From Shewanella cutis (GTDB lineage Bacteria > Pseudomonadota > Gammaproteobacteria > Enterobacterales > Shewanellaceae): DNA of 64,000 nt. The notes below the pieces were generated by a model. That model saw nothing but the letters and a program-made list of their open reading frames with translations. It ran no database searches and was not told the DNA's origin. The stretch's first letter is position 1. Each line of letters starts with the position of its first letter. Location of the stretch: positions 1 through 64,000 of the forward strand of contig NZ_JACSDI010000024.1 of NCBI RefSeq assembly GCF_022410515.1, given 5' to 3'. Below, piece by piece: positions 1 through 9,061 of the stretch. A program made the position numbers and the translations under genes.

Positions 1-64
1 AGTGTATGACTGGGCTTTTTTATGCCATCAAATGCACTATGGCCAGCTGTTTGGCAATAACCGC

Positions 65-940
65 CTACTTAGGGTTTTTCTCAAAACGGGCTAACAAGCT
101 TGAGGTGTCCCAGCGATTGCCGCCCATGGCTTGAACTTCTGAGTAAAACTGATCCACAAGCGCGGTTAAGGGTAAGTGCGAACCATTGCGACGAGCCTCT
201 TCTAGGGCAATGCCTAAATCCTTACGCATCCAATCGACGGCAAAACCAAAATCATAGCTTTGGCCCCACATGGTCTTGTAGCGATTTTCCATCTGCCAGC
301 TTTGCGCTGCACCTTTACTGATCACTTCCACCACTTTTTCACCGTCAAGACCGGCCTTCCGAGCAAATTGCAGCGCTTCGGCAAGGCCTTGAACCACACC
401 TGCAATACAAATTTGGTTGACCATCTTAGTGAGCTGCCCAGCGCCCACTTCACCTAAACGCTCAGCGCAGCGCGCAAACGCCTCGATAACGGGCTTAACA
501 CGCTCGAACACGGCTTGCTCACCACCAACCATAACCGTGAGCACACCATTTTCAGCCCCAGCTTGTCCGCCAGACACGGGAGCATCGAGAAAATCTATGC
601 CCTTCTCACCTAGCACTTTATGTAACTCGCGGGCCACATCGGCAGACGCAGTGGTATGGTCAACCAGCACCGCGCCCTGCGCCATACCATGGATCACCCC
701 ATCATCCCCTAACACCACTTCACGTAGATCGTTATCATTGCCCACACAAGTAAATACAATATCTTGACCTATTGCTGCCTCTTTAGGCGTTGGGCAGCAG
801 CGACCGCCATAGGTATCGACCCAAGTTTGTGCCTTAGCAAAAGTCCGGTTATACACTGTGACCTCATGGCCCTTGTTGAGTAAGTGTCTTGCCATGGGGT
901 AACCCATTACGCCTAAACCAATAAATGCGACTTTTGCCAT
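65..940 (-). CDS. NAD(P)-dependent 3-hydroxyisobutyrate dehydrogenase-type oxidoreductase
   Basis: 291 aa if started at the ATG at 940, which has an AAAGGAA ribosome binding site about 10 nt upstream and begins directly with the Rossmann fold (MAKVAFIGLGVMGYPMA). The upstream in-frame extension to 1042 looks non-coding. Seen: the GLGVMG dinucleotide-binding loop near the N terminus, the DAPVSGG substrate motif near residue 120, and GQLTKMVNQ near residue 170, which carries the catalytic Lys of the beta-hydroxyacid dehydrogenase family. The family oxidises short 3-hydroxyacids such as 3-hydroxyisobutyrate or tartronate semialdehyde with NAD(P). The substrate here is not decided by sequence or context. 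It appears monocistronic. Confidence 0.9.
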   Translation of the reverse strand: MAKVAFIGLGVMGYPMARHLLNKGHEVTVYNRTFAKAQTWVDTYGGRCCPTPKEAAIGQDIVFTCVGNDNDLREVVLGDDGVIHGMAQGAVLVDHTTASADVARELHKVLGEKGIDFLDAPVSGGQAGAENGVLTVMVGGEQAVFERVKPVIEAFARCAERLGEVGAGQLTKMVNQICIAGVVQGLAEALQFARKAGLDGEKVVEVISKGAAQSWQMENRYKTMWGQSYDFGFAVDWMRKDLGIALEEARRNGSHLPLTALVDQFYSEVQAMGGNRWDTSSLLARFEKNPK

Positions 941-1226
941 AAGGAATTCCTTTATTTGATAAACAAGATGAAACGTTTCACACCGCACATTTGCCCTGCG
1001 TTCATTAACACCAGTCAATTGACAATACTGAATTGGCAACAATGGAATAACGACACGCAGGATGCGTGCCTATGTTACTCCGAGAAAGACCCGACCTAAA
1101 CTAAAAAAATGCGAGCAAGTGTTTCAACTTAAAGGGCCTATGTGTAGATAAAACGCTGGCGGCAGTGTAGCACTCGCTTAGGAAAGCGTCAGAGCAAAAA
1201 CGCCCTTAACAACAAACGCAGTGTTC
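941..1226. other. Intergenic stretch without a recognised gene
   Basis: Spacer between the dehydrogenase start and the terminator of the thioesterase gene. It should hold the dehydrogenase promoter, but no convincing -35/-10 pair was identified. No small ORF with a good ribosome binding site and no RNA gene was recognised. Confidence 0.5.
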
Positions 1227-1228
1227 GA

Positions 1229-1260
1229 CAAAAACAACAAAGGCGCACACCGGCGCCTTT
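1229..1260 (-). terminator. Rho-independent terminator of the thioesterase gene
   Basis: Inverted repeat AAAGGCGC / GCGCCTTT (arms 1239-1246 and 1253-1260), about 20 nt after the minus-strand thioesterase stop. Read on the minus strand it is followed by a T-rich run (TTGTTGTTTTTG). Confidence 0.75.
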
Positions 1261-1280
1261 ATTTCTATAACTAACCCAAA

Positions 1281-1760
1281 TCACTTTTGTACGTGGGCTT
1301 CCATTTCAGCGCCAATTTTCTTGCGCATTTCCATTAAGCGCAGTGCGGAATCACGCAGATGAATATCATACTCAGTCTGCGGCACCCATTCAGGTACGGG
1401 TGTAGGTTGACCATTTTCATCCACGGCAACCATGATGACGATACAGTGAGTGGTGAGATGGCGCTCTGACACCTTAGGATCCCCTGCCCGTACATCAATA
1501 CCAATATGCATAGAGGTCTTGCCGGTATAAATCACCTTAGCGCTGACTTCGACTATATTTCCCACGAGGATAGGCTGAACAAATCGAATTCCACCCGCAT
1601 AGGCTGTAATACAATATTTACCACTCCAGCCCGCAGCACAGGCATAAGCCGCAAGGTCAATCCATTTCATCACAGCGCCACCGTGAACCTTACCACCAAA
1701 ATTCACATCTGCGGGTTCTGACAAAAATCTCAGGGTAATTTGTCTATCGATACCAGCCAT
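1281..1760 (-). CDS. Acyl-CoA thioesterase, hotdog fold (YciA-like)
   Basis: 159 aa. Single hotdog domain: the N-terminal part carries the NFGGKVHGGAVMKWID motif, typical of the YciA/acyl-CoA hydrolase family, whose helix and Asp line the thioester site. These cytoplasmic enzymes hydrolyse acyl-CoA to free acid and CoA and often form hexamers. The length fits the family (130-165 aa). The gene has its own terminator and stands alone. Its position near the fatty acid operon is suggestive, but a separate membrane-protein gene lies between them, so no functional link is claimed. Substrate range cannot be read from sequence. Confidence 0.88.
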   Translation of the reverse strand: MAGIDRQITLRFLSEPADVNFGGKVHGGAVMKWIDLAAYACAAGWSGKYCITAYAGGIRFVQPILVGNIVEVSAKVIYTGKTSMHIGIDVRAGDPKVSERHLTTHCIVIMVAVDENGQPTPVPEWVPQTEYDIHLRDSALRLMEMRKKIGAEMEAHVQK

Positions 1761-1876
1761 ATAACCTCAACTTATTCAGCCACTGTGGCTCAATGATTTT
1801 GCAATAAGTTGAGTTTACGATAGAAATGCGCAATAGCGTAAAGATAATTACGATTGTCCCTGTGAAGAGAACCGAT

Positions 1877-2245
1877 TTAGCCAAAGTAGCTTATCAGCCC
1901 ACAAGAAAGCAATAATCCCGGCAAGGCAAGGCGATACAACCACAACTGTAACTGGCTGTTAACAAAGCGTGTTCCTTTACCCAAAGTGTACAATCCAAGA
2001 CCAAGCAGAAAGAGCACCATGACTTCGAATCCAGACGACATTTGATTCGTACCAGCAACACTAATGGCGGTGACTAACAAAGCGAACCAGACCACAACAT
2101 AGGCCGCAATGGCAAAAGTAAACGTCTTCATGCCAATATTCAGATTAGGATGCCAAACCTTAGACTCACCACGAATAAGTTCGGTCAGATTAGCGGTAAC
2201 AGCCCCAACAATCGGCACGAGAGGAATAACGATAGGGTTTAACAT
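1877..2245 (-). CDS. Small integral membrane protein, function unknown
   Basis: 122 aa, not recognised. Hydrophobic stretches at about residues 3-18, 40-65, 72-88 and 100-120 suggest three to four membrane segments separated by short loops. The ATG at 2245 is preceded by a purine-rich stretch (AGGAAGCC on the minus strand), a plausible ribosome binding site. It has no conserved catalytic motif. It is separated from fabF by the fabF terminator, so it is probably transcribed independently. A DUF-type inner-membrane protein is the most that can be said. Confidence 0.7.
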   Translation of the reverse strand: MLNPIVIPLVPIVGAVTANLTELIRGESKVWHPNLNIGMKTFTFAIAAYVVVWFALLVTAISVAGTNQMSSGFEVMVLFLLGLGLYTLGKGTRFVNSQLQLWLYRLALPGLLLSCGLISYFG

Positions 2246-2376
2246 GACAGGCTTCCTTTGAAACGGGGTATTACTGTCATTATCGGCGGCAAACTGGATT
2301 AAACAAGCTTGATGAACAAAGGTTAACTATTTGGATATCAGCAGGTTAGAAAGTGATATCCGGCATAATTCGGCAT

Positions 2377-2406
2377 AAAGAAATGCGCCCAAAGGCGCAT
2401 TTCTTT
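2377..2406 (-). terminator. Terminator of the fab operon after fabF
   Basis: Perfect 13-bp inverted repeat AAAGAAATGCGCC / GGCGCATTTCTTT with a 4-nt loop, 17 nt beyond the fabF stop on the minus strand. The stem ends in a T-rich segment. Confidence 0.85.
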
Positions 2407-2422
2407 ATCGGCAAACAGTCGT

Positions 2423-3670
2423 TTAGGCTTTTTTAAACAGCAATGAACCGTTAGTGCCACCAAAGCCGAAGGAGTTACATAGAGCATAATCCAACTTCAC
2501 ATCGCGAGCAGTGTGCGCCACGAAGTCTAAATCACAACCTTCGTCAGGATTATCAAGGTTGATGGTCGGTGGTACCGCTTGATCGCGCAGCGCAAGCAGA
2601 GTGAAAATCGCTTCTACTGCACCCGCAGCGCCCAACAAGTGACCCGTCATAGACTTAGTCGAGCTGACAAGCAGGTTGTAGGCATGATCGCCAAACACAG
2701 ATTTCACCGCTGCCGCTTCCGCTTTATCACCCGCAGGTGTTGAGGTACCGTGGGCATTGATATAACCAATTTTCTCAAATGGCAGCTTAGCATCATTCAG
2801 CGCATTGACCATAGCCGCTGCAGCGCCCGCGCCATCACTTGGTGGCGATGTCATATGGAAAGCATCACCGCTCATACCAAAGCCGACGAGTTCACCATAA
2901 ATGGTCGCACCCCGCGCCTTAGCGTGCTCGTATTCTTCCATCACCATGACGCCCGCGCCATCACCGATGACAAAACCATCACGGTCTTTATCCCATGGAC
3001 GACTCGCTGCGGTTGGATCATCATTGCGGGTCGACAATGCTTTAGCCGCGCCAAAACCACCCACGCCTAATGGACAAGTGACATCTTCCGCCCCACCAGC
3101 GACCATCACGTCAGCATCGCCATAGGCGATAGTACGCGCCGCAAAACCGATATTGTGCACACCTGTAGTACAGGCGGTAGTAACGGCAAAGTTAGGGCCT
3201 GTCATACCGTACATAATCGATAAATGGCCAGCAATCATATTGATGATGGTGCTTGGCACGAAGAAAGGTGAAATTTTACGAGGGCCACCGCTTAATAGTG
3301 CGCTGTGGTTTTGTTCGATTAACCACATGCCTCCCATGCCCGCACCGATAGCGGTACCAACGCGGCCAGGGTTTACTTTGCTCATATCCAGACCCGAGTC
3401 TTGGATAGCTTGAATGCCTGCAGCCATACCATACTGAATAAAGAGGTCCATCTTACGGGCGTCTTTCTTGGTTAAGTACTGCTCAACATCGAAATCTTTT
3501 ACAGAACCACTGAAACGAGTGGTGAATTCGCTGGCATCAAATTTGGTTATGGGCGCAATCCCACTCTTACCCGAAAGCAGGGCTTTCCAAGTTGTGTCGA
3601 CAGTATTGCCCACGGGCGTTACTAACCCTAAACCGGTTACCACTACACGACGTTTAGACACGGCAGTCAC
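2423..3670 (-). CDS. fabF: 3-oxoacyl-ACP synthase II (KAS II)
   Basis: 415 aa, full length for FabF. It condenses malonyl-ACP with acyl-ACP in type II fatty acid elongation. Seen: the active-site Cys in TTACTTG at about residue 167, the first His in HGTSTPAGD near 307 and the second in GHLLGAAG near 344, giving the C-H-H triad of KAS I/II. The protein ends with the conserved NSFGFGGTN segment. It is the last gene of the yceD-rpmF-plsX-fabHDG-acpP-fabF cluster and is followed by a strong terminator. In E. coli pabC and mltG come next; here the cluster simply ends. An acpP-fabF hairpin means fabF probably gets only part of the acpP transcripts. Confidence 0.97.
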   Translation of the reverse strand: MTAVSKRRVVVTGLGLVTPVGNTVDTTWKALLSGKSGIAPITKFDASEFTTRFSGSVKDFDVEQYLTKKDARKMDLFIQYGMAAGIQAIQDSGLDMSKVNPGRVGTAIGAGMGGMWLIEQNHSALLSGGPRKISPFFVPSTIINMIAGHLSIMYGMTGPNFAVTTACTTGVHNIGFAARTIAYGDADVMVAGGAEDVTCPLGVGGFGAAKALSTRNDDPTAASRPWDKDRDGFVIGDGAGVMVMEEYEHAKARGATIYGELVGFGMSGDAFHMTSPPSDGAGAAAAMVNALNDAKLPFEKIGYINAHGTSTPAGDKAEAAAVKSVFGDHAYNLLVSSTKSMTGHLLGAAGAVEAIFTLLALRDQAVPPTINLDNPDEGCDLDFVAHTARDVKLDYALCNSFGFGGTNGSLLFKKA

Positions 3671-3821
3671 CTTTTGAATGCTAAATAGATTAAGTTATGA
3701 CAGACAAATGCGGTTCTATCATTTAAAAGTCTTCGCCAATCTGCGGCGAGCATCTCATGGACAAATGCTGCACAGCTTCCAGAGACGATTGAATGGCACA
3801 ATTGCAGAATTAGGCGGGGCT

Positions 3822-3855
3822 AAAACAAAAACAGGCGGCATATATGCCGCCTGTT
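3822..3855 (-). terminator. Hairpin with T-run between acpP and fabF (partial terminator)
   Basis: Perfect inverted repeat AACAGGCGGCATA / TATGCCGCCTGTT at 3830-3855, 16 nt after the acpP stop. On the minus strand it is followed by TTTTGTTTTAG. Because fabF lies downstream, it is best read as an attenuating terminator that makes acpP mRNA more abundant than fabF mRNA. Confidence 0.8.
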
Positions 3856-3870
3856 CTCTAGAATTCAGAA

Positions 3871-4104
3871 TTACTGATTCTTAGAAACGTAATCGATCGC
3901 TGCTTGAACAGTAGTGATCTTCTCAGCTTCTTCATCAGGGATCTCGGTATCAAACTCTTCTTCCAGAGCCATAACCAACTCAACAGTGTCCAGAGAATCT
4001 GCACCCAGATCGTCAACGAAAGATGCCGCTGGTTTAACGTCTTCTTCTTTAACGCCCAGTTGCTCTACAATGATTTTCTTTACACGTTCTTCGATGTTGC
4101 TCAT
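3871..4104 (-). CDS. acpP: Acyl carrier protein
   Basis: 77 aa, acidic. The phosphopantetheine attachment Ser is in DDLGADSLDTVEL at residue 37, a nearly invariant motif. It carries the growing acyl chain as a thioester for FabD, FabH, FabG, FabF and for lipid A and phospholipid acyltransferases. It starts at the ATG at 4104 with a GGAAAG-type ribosome binding site. Spacing to fabG (163 nt) leaves room for a separate promoter, and a hairpin with T-run follows the gene, consistent with the very high expression known for AcpP. Confidence 0.98.
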   Translation of the reverse strand: MSNIEERVKKIIVEQLGVKEEDVKPAASFVDDLGADSLDTVELVMALEEEFDTEIPDEEAEKITTVQAAIDYVSKNQ

Positions 4105-4267
4105 TAGTTTTCTTTCCTATTCAAATTACGCACTTGCGTAAGATTGCGAGTAGTTTATTAGATTTGGCTGACAATGCAAGCTTAGTTTTCGTGGTCTAAC
4201 CACGAAATTTAGCGACCAATTGATACAGATCACTACTCAGTTGCGACAGTATCCCTGCCATCCGCCC

Positions 4268-5014
4268 TTAAACCATGTACATTCCGCCATTCACATGCAA
4301 AGTCTCGCCTGTGATATAAGCGGCAGAATCCGACGCTAAAAAGAGCACTGCATTGGCAATTTCTTGCGCTTGCCCTAATCGTTCCATCGGAACCTGAGAC
4401 ATGATAGCTTTTTGCTGATCTTCGGTCAGCTCATCAGTCATATCGGTCTGGATAAATCCAGGAGCGATAGCATTAACTGTAATTTGACGAGATGCAACCT
4501 CTCTTGCAAGAGATTTTGTAAATCCGATCAAACCAGCCTTTGCTGCCGAGTAGTTAACTTGACCTGCATTGCCCATAGTGCCTACCACTGAACCGATATT
4601 GATGATCCGGCCAAAGCGCTTTTTCATCATGGTACGCATCACAGGTTTTGATAGTCTGAACAATGATGTCAGGTTGGTATCGATGATATCGTTCCATTCA
4701 TCATCTTTCATTCGCATCAGCAAGTTATCACGGGTGATACCCGCGTTATTGACTAGAATATCAACATCTCCCGCTTTTTCTTTGATCGAGTCGAATAAAT
4801 CGGTGACGGATTGACTATCGGTAACATTAAGCACTAAACCAAAACCTTTGTCACCCAGATATTCTTGAATTGCTGCGGCGCCCTTCTCACTTGTGGCAGT
4901 TCCTATTACAACCGCACCCGCTTCGACTAAGGTTTCGGCAATCGCGCGACCAATACCACGGCTCGCACCTGTCACTAAGGCAACTTTGCCCGCTAAACTC
5001 AGATTGATACTCAT
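4268..5014 (-). CDS. fabG: 3-oxoacyl-ACP reductase
   Basis: 248 aa short-chain dehydrogenase. It reduces 3-oxoacyl-ACP to (R)-3-hydroxyacyl-ACP with NADPH. Seen: the TGASRGIGRA cofactor loop at about residues 15-24, NNAG near 90, the catalytic Ser in INIGSVVGTMGN near 138, and YSAAKAG with Tyr and Lys near 151-155. The C terminus ETLHVNGGMYMV is typical of FabG. It follows fabD with 9 nt between them, so the two are co-translated from one mRNA. Confidence 0.97.
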   Translation of the reverse strand: MSINLSLAGKVALVTGASRGIGRAIAETLVEAGAVVIGTATSEKGAAAIQEYLGDKGFGLVLNVTDSQSVTDLFDSIKEKAGDVDILVNNAGITRDNLLMRMKDDEWNDIIDTNLTSLFRLSKPVMRTMMKKRFGRIINIGSVVGTMGNAGQVNYSAAKAGLIGFTKSLAREVASRQITVNAIAPGFIQTDMTDELTEDQQKAIMSQVPMERLGQAQEIANAVLFLASDSAAYITGETLHVNGGMYMV

Positions 5015-5023
5015 AAAAACTCC

Positions 5024-5950
5024 TTATTCAGTTAACGCAGCAAGGGATGCAACATCGTTAACTGCTTGGGCAGAAAGCGATTTATTAATGCGTTTTGTAA
5101 GACCCGTCAGCACTTTACCTGGGCCGCACTCAACTAATTGGGTTATGCCTTTTTCCGCCATTAATTCAACGGTTTCGCTCCAACGCACTGGGCAATAGAG
5201 TTGGCGCACCAGCGCATCTTTAATGTCGGCTACCGCAGTTGGCGATGCCACATCCACGTTATTGATAACGGTGATGCTTGGCGCATTAAACTGCACATCG
5301 TTTAAGGCAAGGGCTAATTTATCAGCGGCAGGTTTCATTAATGCGCAGTGTGATGGCACGCTGACAGGCAGCGCCACCGCCATTTTGGCGCCAGATGCTT
5401 TACATGCAGCCGCTGCACGTTCAACTGCGTCTTTTTGACCTGCGATAACTACTTGGCCAGGGCTATTGAAGTTAACTGGGCTTACCACTTCGCCTTGGGC
5501 GGCCTCAGTGCAAGCATTGGCAATGCCGTCATTGTCAAGGCCAATAATCGCATACATAGCGCCTGTACCTGCAGGCACGGCTTGTTGCATCAGTTGACCA
5601 CGCAGCTCTACTAATTTAATTGCATCTTTAAAGCCGATGACACCAGCACAGACTAATGCAGAATACTCACCGAGGCTGTGACCCGCTAACATTGTAGGCA
5701 TGGCCTTGCCTGAGGCGACATAAGCGCGCCAAATGGCAACACTTGCCGCTAATAATGCAGGTTGGGTTTTATCCGTTTCGTTTAAGGTTTCTACTGGACC
5801 ATCTTGTACTAACGCCCATAGGTCATATCCTAAAACCTCACTCGCCTCAGCAAAGGTTTGTCCCACAATGGGTTGTGCTACAGCAAGTTCGGCTAACATG
5901 CCTAGCGCCTGTGAACCTTGTCCAGGGAATACAAAAGCTACATTTTCCAT
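5024..5950 (-). CDS. fabD: Malonyl-CoA:ACP transacylase
   Basis: 308 aa, normal length. It transfers malonyl from CoA to AcpP, supplying the elongation unit for FabH and FabF. Seen: the FPGQGSQ motif at residues 8-14, the nucleophile Ser92 in GHSLGEYSAL, and the partner His near residue 200 in VPSHCALM. It sits between fabH and fabG, as in most gammaproteobacteria. A gap of about 104 nt to fabH could hold an internal promoter. Confidence 0.97.
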   Translation of the reverse strand: MENVAFVFPGQGSQALGMLAELAVAQPIVGQTFAEASEVLGYDLWALVQDGPVETLNETDKTQPALLAASVAIWRAYVASGKAMPTMLAGHSLGEYSALVCAGVIGFKDAIKLVELRGQLMQQAVPAGTGAMYAIIGLDNDGIANACTEAAQGEVVSPVNFNSPGQVVIAGQKDAVERAAAACKASGAKMAVALPVSVPSHCALMKPAADKLALALNDVQFNAPSITVINNVDVASPTAVADIKDALVRQLYCPVRWSETVELMAEKGITQLVECGPGKVLTGLTKRINKSLSAQAVNDVASLAALTE

Positions 5951-6054
5951 ATCAAATTACCTATGGCGAACTTAATTTATTGAACACTAAACCGTTATCT
6001 TGGACAACAAACCAAGATAACGATAGTTAGGAATTTAGTCGTATCCAGATACGG

Positions 6055-7014
6055 TTAAAAACGGACGAGCGCACTGCCCCACGCAAAACCGGCACCGAAG
6101 GCTTCGAGCAGCAATAGCTGACCACGTTGGATCCGGCCATCACGAACGGCTTCATCCAAGGCAATCGGCACCGATGCAGCTGAGGTGTTACCGTGCTTAG
6201 CCAGTGTTAACACCACTTTATCTAAGCTCATATCGAGTTTCTTCGCCGTGGCATTAATAATGCGGAAATTCGCTTGATGCGGCACCAACCAGTCGATCTC
6301 CGACTTGTCGATATTATTAAGGCGTAATGTTTCAGTCACGACATGGGATAACTGCGTGACAGCCACTTTAAACACATCATTGCCTTTCATGGTCATAAAC
6401 CCTACCGCTTCGGAGGTTTCTCCCTGACGCGGTGGAAAAGCACATTTCAGCAAGTCACCTTGACGACCATCAGCATAAATATGGGTAGAGATAATCCCAG
6501 GCTCATCGGAAGCGCCGATAATCGCCGCGCCCGCTCCATCACCAAACAGAATAATGGTGGTGCGATCTTCTGGTTCGCATAGGCGGGACAATACATCTGC
6601 ACCAATGACAAGCACTTTTTTCGCGGTACCATTTTTAACGAATTGGTCTGCCACGGATAAGGCATAAACAAAACCTGAGCAGGCTGCCGCAATATCGAAG
6701 GCCGGAATGGTATGAACGCCAAGCATCGCTTGAATTTCGCATGCCGCTGCTGGGAATGCATTTGCCGCACTGGTGGTGCCACAAATGATCATATCTAACT
6801 CTGATGCTTCTATGCCGGCCATCTCGAGCGCATTTAATGCCGCCAGATAACCCATAGTTGAGACTGTTTCATCTTGCGCCGCAATGCGACGTTCTGAAAT
6901 ACCAGTGCGTTCCACAATCCATTGGTCACTGGTTTCCACCATTTTTTCCAAATCTTGATTACTACGCACCTGCACCGGTAGGTAACTACCAGTTCCGAGA
7001 ATTTTTGTATGCAT
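6055..7014 (-). CDS. fabH: 3-oxoacyl-ACP synthase III (KAS III)
   Basis: 319 aa. It starts fatty acid synthesis by condensing acetyl-CoA with malonyl-ACP. Seen: the catalytic Cys112 in AAACSGFVYAL, His in VPHQANFRI near residue 246, and Asn in HGNTSAASVP near 276, giving the Cys-His-Asn triad that separates KAS III from FabF. The ATG at 7014 follows AAGGAGG within 10 nt on the minus strand, a very strong ribosome binding site, and lies 9 nt after plsX. Confidence 0.97.
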   Translation of the reverse strand: MHTKILGTGSYLPVQVRSNQDLEKMVETSDQWIVERTGISERRIAAQDETVSTMGYLAALNALEMAGIEASELDMIICGTTSAANAFPAAACEIQAMLGVHTIPAFDIAAACSGFVYALSVADQFVKNGTAKKVLVIGADVLSRLCEPEDRTTIILFGDGAGAAIIGASDEPGIISTHIYADGRQGDLLKCAFPPRQGETSEAVGFMTMKGNDVFKVAVTQLSHVVTETLRLNNIDKSEIDWLVPHQANFRIINATAKKLDMSLDKVVLTLAKHGNTSAASVPIALDEAVRDGRIQRGQLLLLEAFGAGFAWGSALVRF

Positions 7015-7023
7015 AAGGAGGAA

Positions 7024-8052
7024 TCAGTTATTTATATCTAAAAGAATCGACTCCAAACGATCTTTTATCATTTCGGGGAGTCGACGTTGCGCTTCAGTCA
7101 CTGCCAAACTAATTGCTTGTAAATAAGCAGCTTCATCCGCATTTCCATGGCTCTTTACAACTATGCCGCGCAATCCTATCAGACTTGCACCATTATAGTG
7201 GTCGGGGTTCATCTGGCTGAGGACCGCCTGAATGCGAGGGGCGATGAGTTTTGCCAAAAAACGCACGAAGAAACCTTGGGTTAGGCCCCGTTTTAACTGA
7301 TGTACCAATAGTTTGGCAATGCCTTCAGAGGTTTTGAGCGTGATGTTACCCACAAAACCATCACAAACGATCACATCCACATTCCCTGAATAAATTTCAT
7401 CACCTTCAATAAAGCCGGTGTAATTAACCTGTTCGGTGTTTTGGAGTATTTGCGCCGCCTGTTGCACCTGATCGTTGCCTTTGATTTCTTCTGTGCCCAC
7501 ATTTAGCAGCGCCACTTTCGGACGGGATTTCTTATCCACCGCTTCACACAGCACTGAGCCCATCACGGCAAATTGGAAAAGTGTTTCTGAATCGCAGGAA
7601 ATATTGGCACCTAAGTCCAATAAATAAACTGGCTTTTGCGTCACTGAAGGTAAACAACTGACCAATGCAGGCCTGTCCACTCCGGGCAAGGTTTTTAACA
7701 ACACCTTAGCCATCGCCATTAACGCACCGGTATTTCCCGCACTCACGCACGCAGCAGCGCGTCCATCTCGCACCAGTTCAATCGATAAGCGCATCGAACT
7801 ATTTTTACGGGTGCGCAAAGCATGCACGGGCCTGTCAGACATGCTCACCACTTCATCGGTGTGAATGACTTGAATACGGGAGAGTAACTCTTGTTCTGCT
7901 TGGTGCAGATAGACATCTATTTCAGTCTTATCACCGACTAAAATGATTTTAAGGGAATAATGAGATTTTAGTGCCCGCAAAGCTGCAGGCACTGTGACGT
8001 GGGGGCCATGATCGCCGCCCATCGCATCTAACGCGAGCGTCAGACTCGTCAT
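7024..8052 (-). CDS. plsX: Phosphate acyltransferase PlsX
   Basis: 342 aa. It converts acyl-ACP to acyl-phosphate, which PlsY uses to make lysophosphatidic acid, linking fatty acid synthesis to phospholipid synthesis. Seen: the N-terminal LALDAMGGDHGP motif diagnostic for PlsX, SAGNTGALMA near residue 105, and VCDGFVGNITLK near 230. It is a peripheral membrane enzyme. It follows rpmF by about 15 nt and precedes fabH by 9 nt, the usual order. Confidence 0.96.
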   Translation of the reverse strand: MTSLTLALDAMGGDHGPHVTVPAALRALKSHYSLKIILVGDKTEIDVYLHQAEQELLSRIQVIHTDEVVSMSDRPVHALRTRKNSSMRLSIELVRDGRAAACVSAGNTGALMAMAKVLLKTLPGVDRPALVSCLPSVTQKPVYLLDLGANISCDSETLFQFAVMGSVLCEAVDKKSRPKVALLNVGTEEIKGNDQVQQAAQILQNTEQVNYTGFIEGDEIYSGNVDVIVCDGFVGNITLKTSEGIAKLLVHQLKRGLTQGFFVRFLAKLIAPRIQAVLSQMNPDHYNGASLIGLRGIVVKSHGNADEAAYLQAISLAVTEAQRRLPEMIKDRLESILLDINN

Positions 8053-8067
8053 TAGGAAACCAACAAA

Positions 8068-8238
8068 TTACTTGTTGATTACCTTTTTACCGCGATAGAA
8101 ACCATCAGCAGTCACGTTGTGACGCATATGGACTTCACCGCTGGTAGCGTCTACAGACAGCTGAGCAGTGCTCAGTGCGTCATGTGAACGGCGCATACCG
8201 CGCTTTGAACGAGATTTTTTATTCTGTTGTACAGCCAT
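8068..8238 (-). CDS. rpmF: 50S ribosomal protein L32
   Basis: 56 aa, found by reading the gap between yceD and plsX. It starts MAVQQNKKSRSKRGMRRSHD, the conserved basic N terminus of bacterial L32, and ends GFYRGKKVINK. It has no CXXC zinc pairs, as in other gammaproteobacterial L32 proteins. It is a component of the large ribosomal subunit near the peptidyl transferase exit. It is 17 nt downstream of yceD, with a GGAGAC-type ribosome binding site before the ATG, and is co-transcribed with plsX and the fab genes, a known link between ribosome and lipid synthesis. Confidence 0.96.
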   Translation of the reverse strand: MAVQQNKKSRSKRGMRRSHDALSTAQLSVDATSGEVHMRHNVTADGFYRGKKVINK

Positions 8239-8255
8239 TGGCCCTGTCTCCTAGA

Positions 8256-8780
8256 TTACTTGCTCTTCAGTTTTTCTAACACTGCAAACGGATTTGGACG
8301 CTCCTCTTGAGCGGGTTCGATCTCGCCTACAACTATGTCCATGGATCCGATATTGCAATCAGTCTCTTCATGCATCGGAATAATAGGCATAGCGACTATC
8401 AATTCATCTTCGATCAATTGATGCAGACGTACTTCGCCAATCTCATTGCACTCAATTGGGTCATACGCATCCGGGAGCTCATCGATTTCTGCCTTAGTCC
8501 GGCATGGACCGAAGCAAAACTCGACCGTAACCTCAGTGGTAAATAGCGCCATGCAACGTTGACAAACCAGAGTGAGCTCCGTCACAGCCTTCCCTTTCAG
8601 GTAGACTATCCCCTGCAAATCTACGCCACATTCAATCGACACTGCCACATCGGAACAGTCGCCGGCACATAACTCATTTAATCTTTTCAATTGCTGCCCT
8701 GGCACTATCCCCTCATAGGTAGAACGGCTCGAGGCGGCGCGAATAGGATCAATTGAAACCGGTATCTTTACTGTTTGCAT
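8256..8780 (-). CDS. yceD: YceD family protein (DUF177), 23S rRNA accumulation protein
   Basis: 174 aa, matching the family (about 173 in E. coli). The central LVCQRCMALF segment with the CXXC pair is the YceD signature. In E. coli and plants, homologues are needed for normal 23S rRNA accumulation; that role is carried over by family, not seen here. It is the first gene of the operon with rpmF and the lipid genes. Its promoter lies right upstream (8790-8818), giving a very short leader. Confidence 0.92.
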   Translation of the reverse strand: MQTVKIPVSIDPIRAASSRSTYEGIVPGQQLKRLNELCAGDCSDVAVSIECGVDLQGIVYLKGKAVTELTLVCQRCMALFTTEVTVEFCFGPCRTKAEIDELPDAYDPIECNEIGEVRLHQLIEDELIVAMPIIPMHEETDCNIGSMDIVVGEIEPAQEERPNPFAVLEKLKSK

Positions 8781-8789
8781 AAGGCGCGC

Positions 8790-8818
8790 ATATTATAGTT
8801 TGAAAACGCTAGAGTCAA
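8790..8818 (-). promoter_or_regulatory. Sigma70-type promoter of the yceD-rpmF-plsX-fab operon
   Basis: On the minus strand TTGACT (8813-8818) is followed after 17 nt by TAATAT (8790-8795); an overlapping TATAAT (8792-8797) gives 15-nt spacing. The position just 10 nt before the yceD ATG implies a very short leader. Inferred from sequence match only. Confidence 0.65.
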
Positions 8819-9061
8819 AGAAAAATTTCTTACTTAAGTCCCAGTTTGCAACTTAAGCGATTCTCTAGCCCCAACATTGAATTAACGGAAGCGAAATTTT
8901 ACCCAAGCAGGGGGCGGCACACAAGCGCTAGCCGTCTAAAATAGCCGCATTCACCGAAAGAATCCTTAATTACCTTCCTAAAGTAACTGCTTCTGTTACC
9001 ACGGCTTGCATTCAATCATCCAGATTGGCGACAATAAGTGAAGTTTTCTAATGGATTATTA

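Noticed and set aside
6447..6782. Minus-strand frame inside fabH in another register.
   Set aside because: Overlaps fabH fully; fabH shows all catalytic residues and the operon spacing, so the other frame is a shadow.
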